DNA of 64,000 bases. Source: Saccharomyces uvarum (Eukaryota; Ascomycota; Saccharomycetes; Saccharomycetales; Saccharomycetaceae). Shown piece after piece: positions 57,323 to 64,000 of this stretch (its first letter is position 1; each line of letters starts with the position of its first letter). Under the pieces are notes generated by a model, which saw nothing but the letters and a program-made list of their open reading frames with translations, had not been told where the DNA came from and did not search any database. The stretch is taken from contig OX365936.1 in the NCBI GenBank assembly GCA_947243795.1, positions 186,001-250,000 on the forward strand, in the 5' to 3' direction. A program made the translations under genes and the position numbers.

Positions 57323-59230
57323 ATGAGGAGACAGCTGCAATGGATGGCGGGGTCCGGAAACGAGGACCAGAACCGCCTGGACAACGAACACAACAGCAAT
57401 ACAAGCACAAGCGAAATGACCGACACGGCGATGATGCCACCTTTGAAGAGAGTGCTGCAGGCAGATGGCAGCGAAGACGGGTCTGGGAAGAAGCAGATGA
57501 CGACGACGACGACGACGGCGACGGCGATGACCACGACCATGACTACGACCAACACAAATGACAGCGGCACCAGGGTGCAGCCGCTGCCGGAGTATAACTT
57601 CACCAAGTTCTGCTATCGGCACAACCCGGAGATCCAGTTCTCGCCCACGCACACGGCATGCTACAAGCAGGACCTCAAGCGCACGCAGGACATCAACGCC
57701 AACATCGCGAAGCTGCCGCTGCAGGAGCAGTCGGACATCCACCACATTATCTCCAAGTACAACAACTCCAACGACAAGATTCGCAAGCTGATTCTGGACG
57801 GGATTCTGTCCACGAGCTGCTTCCCGCAGCTCTCGTACATCTCGTCACACGTCACGCACATGATCAAGATCGACTTCATCAGCATTCTGCCGCAGGAGCT
57901 GTCGCTGAAGATTCTGAGCTACCTGGACTGCCAGTCGCTGTGCAACGCTACGCGGGTGTGCCGCAAATGGCAGACGCTGGCCGACGATGACCGGGTGTGG
58001 TACCACATGTGCGAGCAACACATCGACAGGAAGTGCCCCAACTGTGGCTGGGGGCTGCCCCTGCTGCACATGAAACGGGCCCGCATACAGCAGGGCAGCT
58101 CGGGCTCGAGCGAGGGCACACGGCCCTGGAAGGTCATCTACAGAGAGCGTTTCAAAGTGGAGTCCAACTGGCGCAAGGGCCACTGCCGGATCCAGGAGTT
58201 CAAGGGCCACATGGACGGCGTGCTCACGCTCCAGTTCAACTACCGCCTGCTGTTCACGGGCTCGTACGACTCCACCATCGGCATCTGGGACCTGTTCACG
58301 GGCAAGCTGATAAGAAGACTGAGCGGCCACACGGACGGCGTCAAGACCCTGTACTTCGACGACCGGAAGCTGATCACGGGCTCGCTCGACAAGACGATAC
58401 GCGTGTGGAACTACATCACGGGCGAGTGCATCTCCACGTACAGGGGCCACTCGGATAGCGTGCTCAGCGTGGACTCGTACCAGAAGGTGATTGTGTCGGG
58501 AAGCGCTGACAAAACCGTCAAAGTCTGGCACGTGGAGTCAAGAACATGCTACACCTTGAGGGGCCACACGGAATGGGTCAACTGCGTCAAACTGCATCCA
58601 AAGAGTTTCTCGTGTTTCAGTTGCAGCGACGACACCACAATACGCATGTGGGACATCCGGACCAATTCGTGCCTCAAGGTGTTCCGGGGCCATGTGGGAC
58701 AGGTCCAGAAGATCATACCGCTGACCATAAAGGATGCGGAGAACCTGACCACCGACAACACTTCTTCGCAGAACGAGCCGGCGATGACCAACGACGCCAA
58801 CGCGTCAGAAACGCCGTCGAGTGAGCAAGAGGCCACCCTCGACGAGACCATACCCTACCCCACACACCTGCTGTCGTGCGGGCTGGACAACACCATCAAG
58901 CTCTGGGAGGTCCGGACGGGCAAATGCATAAGAACACAGTTCGGCCACGTGGAAGGTGTTTGGGACATTGCGGCTGACAACTTCAGGATAATCAGCGGGT
59001 CCCACGACGGGAGTATCAAGATCTGGGACTTGCAAAGCGGGAAGTGCATGCACACGTTCCAGGGACGCAGGCTACAAAGAGACACTCAGCCCACGCAAAC
59101 TCAAACGCAGACGCAGTCTCTGGGCGACAAGGTCGCCCCCATTGCGTGTGTGTGCATTGGTGACTCGGAGTGTTTCAGCGGTGACGAGTTCGGATGCGTG
59201 AAGATGTACAAATTCGACCTCAACGACTAG
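57323..59230 (+). CDS. MET30: Met30, F-box WD40 subunit of SCF ubiquitin ligase
   Basis: A 635-residue protein from the ATG at 57323 (MRRQLQWM); upstream in-frame codons begin with GTG. A divergent Thr-rich N-terminus (an ACG-type triplet run at about 57498-57528) precedes a conserved segment from RVQPLPEYNFTKF. The F-box is at about 183-230 (SILPQELSLKILSYLDC). Seven or so WD40 repeats follow (about 295-630), with repeated GHxDGV...IxxWD patterns and a Ser/Asp-rich insert (about 470-515). SCF-Met30 ubiquitylates Met4 and Swe1-pathway targets and is essential for cell cycle progression. Coding DNA is unusually G+C rich. Confidence 0.96.
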   Translation: MRRQLQWMAGSGNEDQNRLDNEHNSNTSTSEMTDTAMMPPLKRVLQADGSEDGSGKKQMTTTTTTATAMTTTMTTTNTNDSGTRVQPLPEYNFTKFCYRHNPEIQFSPTHTACYKQDLKRTQDINANIAKLPLQEQSDIHHIISKYNNSNDKIRKLILDGILSTSCFPQLSYISSHVTHMIKIDFISILPQELSLKILSYLDCQSLCNATRVCRKWQTLADDDRVWYHMCEQHIDRKCPNCGWGLPLLHMKRARIQQGSSGSSEGTRPWKVIYRERFKVESNWRKGHCRIQEFKGHMDGVLTLQFNYRLLFTGSYDSTIGIWDLFTGKLIRRLSGHTDGVKTLYFDDRKLITGSLDKTIRVWNYITGECISTYRGHSDSVLSVDSYQKVIVSGSADKTVKVWHVESRTCYTLRGHTEWVNCVKLHPKSFSCFSCSDDTTIRMWDIRTNSCLKVFRGHVGQVQKIIPLTIKDAENLTTDNTSSQNEPAMTNDANASETPSSEQEATLDETIPYPTHLLSCGLDNTIKLWEVRTGKCIRTQFGHVEGVWDIAADNFRIISGSHDGSIKIWDLQSGKCMHTFQGRRLQRDTQPTQTQTQTQSLGDKVAPIACVCIGDSECFSGDEFGCVKMYKFDLND

Positions 59231-59824
59231 AACACTTGCACTCCACTCCCCCCACCGCCACCCCCACCAGTACCTCGGGTATATACATATACCACAATAC
59301 ATGATAGCATTCCACAAATATCTTATTTCCAAGGAAGAAAAAACAAACAAACAAACAAACAAACAAACAAATAAATAAACAAATAAATAAAAAACTAGCA
59401 TATTCTTTTCCGTCTTCGAATTTTTTTTTTATTTCTCTTGCTTGCTAAACTCTCGAGCATCACTGCATCTCCCCCCACGGAAACCTTTCCACACCAAAGG
59501 GGTGTCAGGGGGGTGGCAGAGACAAAGCTTATGCTGATGGCAATGATGAAGAGGGCGTAAACGTCAGATGTCGTACAAGATCCGGAAACTGAATTATGTA
59601 CCCTCAACAATGTACTCAGAATTTAAAGGGCGAAAATGCCTTATTATATAAACGCGCACTGTCATGCACTGCATATAAAAGGGATTACCTAACTAAATGC
59701 TTATCCACTCCGTAAACCCTTGAAATAGAAGACAAAACAAAACAAAACTCAACTTTCGAGGTACCAGTTTTGGTCATACCCTTATAAGAAAAGGTACATA
59801 GCTGGTTCTACTGCTCCTCTCCAT
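59231..59824. promoter_or_regulatory. MET30 3' region and PIG2 promoter
   Basis: A 594-bp gap. An AAAC/AAAT microsatellite fills about 59338-59393. STRE-like AGGGG (about 59498-59502) and a consensus TATA (TATAAAA, 59674-59680) lie on the PIG2 side, the TATA about 145 bp upstream of the start. No gene is supported, though S. cerevisiae has a very small annotated ORF (YIL046W-A) that I think lies in this gap and could not confirm here. Confidence 0.5.
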
Positions 59825-61456
59825 ATGGCTACCAGTACGCAGCCACAAAATATTCTGACGGACGAACCTTTGAACATTCCTGGTGGCAGCAGCAGCAATA
59901 GCCGTAACTATGGAAACGCAAACGCAAATATAAGAACCCCCTCGGGTACGTACATACATCATCCTAGGCTGAACTCCTTAGACTTTTTGCACATGCCTAG
60001 AAGGATCTCCAACGTCAAGCTGCACCGATTGCCACAAGACGAGCTGCAGAGAAATACAAATCTGAACAAGAGCATGTCCATCAATGGCAATCAGGTTCAT
60101 GCTCACCACCCCTTCATAAACCCAAGCGTAGACCTCAGTAAGCATCAGAACGTGGAAAGAGAAGAAGAGGAGGAAGACGAAATTTCCCCTCTGTCGCATG
60201 ATAACTTCCAGTACGACTCAGAAGAGAATGGTAATAATCCCTCACCCCCCATCTATAAGAAATCTGGCGAACTGGTGAAGAGCTCGCTGAAGAGAAGGTC
60301 CAAGTCCCTACCCATCACCCCCAAATCTATTTTCCACAAGACGGGCACTAGAGGGGGCAAGCATGTCAATCTGGACCACGTGGACACAAGGCTGTTGCAA
60401 AGAAGTAAAAGTGTTCATTTCGATCGTGTCTTACCAATAAAGCTGTTTAATGGGAACGAAAAACCTATAGACGTCAGTAAGCAAATGGTCCAACAGGACG
60501 TCTTGAATTTCAAACACAAGCCTTTGACAAGACTCAATGATGTTGACGGTAGCAGCAATTGCGTACCTATCGAGGATTTATTATCTGAAGACGGCCAAAA
60601 TGCATCTCAAGATACGTGGCTACGAAACCCCAAGGGCGTCTTCCTCTTTGGAACGAATGCCAATAATCAGAACAAGAGAAAGAAGAAATTCTCGCTGGAG
60701 GACGAGGATAGTGACTTTGACAACTACAATGACGACGACGAGGCTATAAACCGCTTAGTGAGGAAACAAGACAAAGACGAAACTTTTCTCACAAATGGAC
60801 TCAAAAACTTGTTGATAAACGACAACAACCAATATCCAGAACCAAAGAAAAATTCTACTAAACCAGAGGTCGTACTGGACGCCGACAACTTATTTTACGG
60901 GAACTCGAAAAGAGCCGTTGGTCTTTACAATAAGAACTTCCCCATCTTAAGTGATAGGAACCATAAGAGCTTAAAACTAAACATTTTTTTGAATTTATCT
61001 CGCGGCAGGCCTGTTTTTTTACAAGAGCTTACCTTACTATCAGGTTTCCACAACATGACTATAGTGGGGAAAGTCTGTGTGAAAAACATATACTTTGATA
61101 AGAAGATTATTGTAAGGTACACATGGGATGCATGGAAAACGTTCCATGAATCAGAATGCGTCTATTTCTCTAATGCAAATGGCATCCTACCGGGGAATAA
61201 TATGGATATCTTCAAATTCTCCATAGATGATATACACAATCCAAATGACAAAGATAGTAATATATCGCCATTAGAGTTTTGTATCCAATACTTGACCTGG
61301 AGCGTTGACCGTTCCAGAAAGGAGTATTGGGACAATAACAACTTATTGAACTATAAAATCGATGTGGTGACCCACGAAGCGAGGTTAGGGCCTACAACAG
61401 ACGTCAATGACAACTATGAAATGAGACACAGTCTTTTCAGAAACCCATTCCACTGA
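59825..61456 (+). CDS. PIG2: Pig2, putative PP1 regulatory subunit with glycogen-binding domain
   Basis: The 543-residue protein (S. cerevisiae 538) has a long, mostly disordered N-terminal half. It includes a PP1-docking RVxF-like motif, KSVHF, at about 195-199, and a Ser/Arg patch. A CBM21 domain at about 375-510 has LNLSRGRPVFLQELTLLSG, VCVKNIYFDKKIIVRYT and WDAWKTFHESEC blocks. Pig2 relates to Gac1/Pig1/Gip2, which target Glc7 phosphatase to glycogen synthase. Start ATG at 59825 follows a TATA element. Confidence 0.95.
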   Translation: MATSTQPQNILTDEPLNIPGGSSSNSRNYGNANANIRTPSGTYIHHPRLNSLDFLHMPRRISNVKLHRLPQDELQRNTNLNKSMSINGNQVHAHHPFINPSVDLSKHQNVEREEEEEDEISPLSHDNFQYDSEENGNNPSPPIYKKSGELVKSSLKRRSKSLPITPKSIFHKTGTRGGKHVNLDHVDTRLLQRSKSVHFDRVLPIKLFNGNEKPIDVSKQMVQQDVLNFKHKPLTRLNDVDGSSNCVPIEDLLSEDGQNASQDTWLRNPKGVFLFGTNANNQNKRKKKFSLEDEDSDFDNYNDDDEAINRLVRKQDKDETFLTNGLKNLLINDNNQYPEPKKNSTKPEVVLDADNLFYGNSKRAVGLYNKNFPILSDRNHKSLKLNIFLNLSRGRPVFLQELTLLSGFHNMTIVGKVCVKNIYFDKKIIVRYTWDAWKTFHESECVYFSNANGILPGNNMDIFKFSIDDIHNPNDKDSNISPLEFCIQYLTWSVDRSRKEYWDNNNLLNYKIDVVTHEARLGPTTDVNDNYEMRHSLFRNPFH

Positions 61457-61621
61457 AGGGAAAATATTCAAAGGGAGAATAATAAAAATCAAATAATAAT
61501 ATTTCACATATACAATATAAAAAATATATAAGAAAAATACGTATCCTCTATTTTTATCGGAAGTCATCTTACATAAAATAACATTGAGATATTCTTCTTT
61601 TATCATTTTTTTTATCTTCTC

Positions 61622-62506
61622 TCAAGTCCAAACGTTCTTGAATAATTCGTTATCGTCCAACGAAACATTGGAATTGGAGTTCGAGTTTGTGTTATTATTA
61701 CGGGTACCAACAACTCCAGGATTAACTAATGGCGACGGAGTTTGAGATGGCTGAGGTATCGTAGTATTGAAGAACGAACTCTGGCTCTGAGTCTGAGTCG
61801 AAGGTTTAGAGTATAATGATAAGATGGATTTCTTCAAGTCGCTCCTTTGCCCAATTTCATTAGCCCTGCAGTTGGCTTTGTTACTAGTGACACCAATGCT
61901 TGTAGTGATACTAGCGTCACTCGTATTAGAAGTAGTCTTAGAAAGGGACGATACCTGCAAGTTCAGTAAACTAGTATTACTCTCCGAAGTTTTCAATAAA
62001 GAGGAAGACGGTTGTGTTTGCGTCCCTTGTAGTGAATTTGAACTCGAATTCAAGCTCGCGTTCGAGACAGAAGATTGATTAGTGGATGATTTATGCAGAG
62101 AAGCATCGCCCGACCCCTCGATACTGGACAGATCGCCAATCCATTTCTTATACTCGTATTTGTTCTTGATGAAATTCTGTAAACTGCTCGTGTCAGTGAT
62201 CTTTCTTCGCTTCAAGTCGTCTGACAAATTAGCTTCATAGTACGAGTTTGCCCTTGAATTATTCTTGAATTGAATCAGTTTCGTCAAATGCTCCTCCTTC
62301 CATGTATCCAGATCCACAGACTTCACTTTCGAGATATGTGTCCCCAAGGATCTATGTATACCTGCACACTTGATGCAGATGAAAACACCAAGTGACCAGG
62401 AGGCCCAGCGTGGATGCAGTTGTGCCTTACAATCGGCACAGTGGGTATTTCCTGGATCGCGTAATAGAGCACTCAGTGCCTTCTTGACAGGGACCGATGT
62501 CGACAT
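61622..62506 (-). CDS. AGE2: Age2, ARF GTPase-activating protein
   Basis: A 294-residue protein from the ATG at 62506 (MSTSVPVKKALS); the frame is open six codons further to a GTG. An N-terminal ArfGAP zinc finger has CADC (23-26) and CIKC (44-47), followed by the catalytic Arg in HRSLG (Arg52). A Ser/Thr/Asn/Gln-rich disordered tail ends in LDDNELFKNVWT. Age2 stimulates GTP hydrolysis by Arf1/2 in trans-Golgi trafficking, overlapping with Gcs1. Convergent with PIG2. Confidence 0.95.
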   Translation of the reverse strand: MSTSVPVKKALSALLRDPGNTHCADCKAQLHPRWASWSLGVFICIKCAGIHRSLGTHISKVKSVDLDTWKEEHLTKLIQFKNNSRANSYYEANLSDDLKRRKITDTSSLQNFIKNKYEYKKWIGDLSSIEGSGDASLHKSSTNQSSVSNASLNSSSNSLQGTQTQPSSSLLKTSESNTSLLNLQVSSLSKTTSNTSDASITTSIGVTSNKANCRANEIGQRSDLKKSILSLYSKPSTQTQSQSSFFNTTIPQPSQTPSPLVNPGVVGTRNNNTNSNSNSNVSLDDNELFKNVWT

Positions 62507-62719
62507 CACTTCTTGCTTCCCCACGTTCTATACCTTCTGTCTGGTATTCATAAGCATAACCTTACTTTGTCAATATTAGTGCCGATCTTATACGTATTAT
62601 CGAGTGCAAGATCGTCCAGCACGAAGGATCGAAACGATGCGTTTAGGTGACTAAGTAGCGTATATATCTATATATTCCAAGTTATTATACGCTCCATTCC
62701 GATAAGCCTCGTGTTCCAT

Positions 62720-64000
<1,281 letters not shown>

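Noticed and set aside
57065-57745. 226-codon minus-strand frame over the MET30 promoter and 5' end
   Set aside because: It covers regulatory DNA and the ACG triplet run; the product is repetitive Arg/His with no family features.
57845-58531. 228-codon frame antisense to MET30
   Set aside because: It is opposite the F-box and WD40 repeats, and its regular pattern mirrors the repeats on the coding strand.

Overview
The window is nuclear DNA from a budding yeast of the genus Saccharomyces. It is gene-dense, with short intergenic gaps, few introns (each with a TACTAAC-type branch site), one tRNA-Ser gene and strong codon bias in the highly expressed genes. From memory, the gene order matches the left arm of S. 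cerevisiae chromosome IX from AIR1 (YIL079C) to PKP1 (YIL042C). Many proteins differ clearly from the S. cerevisiae versions I remember (Air1, Spo22, Met30 N-terminus, Pig2), so this is probably a more distant congener (kudriavzevii, arboricola or uvarum/eubayanus side) rather than S. cerevisiae or a very close relative. The exact species is not resolved here.

Layout. 0-9 kb: AIR1 (RNA surveillance), THS1 (threonyl-tRNA synthetase), RCI37 (mitochondrial membrane protein), an unusual 2.4-kb interval, and SEC28 (COPI coat). 9-24 kb: RPN2 (proteasome), SER33 (serine synthesis), the meiotic pair SPO22 and HOP1 transcribed divergently around a URS1 site, PCI8, MAM33 and the intron-containing RPS24B. 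24-38 kb: SEC6 (exocyst), an LCCL-domain membrane protein (YIL067C), RNR3 with its damage-response X boxes, FIS1, EFM4, YRB2, ARC15, SNP1, RGI2 and tRNA-Ser(UGA). 38-47 kb: VHR1 behind a long 5' region, YIL055C, GPP1, the intron-containing RPL34B and MMF1. 47-64 kb: PCL7, DFG10, NEO1, SYG1, MET30, PIG2, AGE2, CBR1 and the 3' end of PKP1, cut by the window edge.

Most genes are housekeeping genes with independent promoters. The functional links visible in the sequence are few: SPO22 and HOP1 share a Ume6-type URS1; the predicted SPO22 intron carries a Mer1-type splicing enhancer; the MET30 promoter has adjacent Cbf1 and Met31/32 sites, as expected for feedback on Met4; RPN2 has an Rpn4 (PACE) site; RNR3 has three Crt1/Rfx1 X boxes.

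I found no undescribed multi-gene system. The most notable departures from a plain syntenic block are: (i) the RCI37-SEC28 interval, which holds a frameshifted copy of a YMR090W-type dehydrogenase gene, a 98-bp copy of part of the SPO22 coding region and about 1.3 kb of unassigned DNA; (ii) a cluster of perfect inverted repeats between the tRNA gene and VHR1, with others upstream of GPP1 and between two convergent gene pairs; (iii) a basic, presequence-like in-frame extension upstream of the GPP1 start; (iv) an abrupt rise in G+C inside SYG1 that continues through MET30. No Ty element or LTR was recognised by eye.
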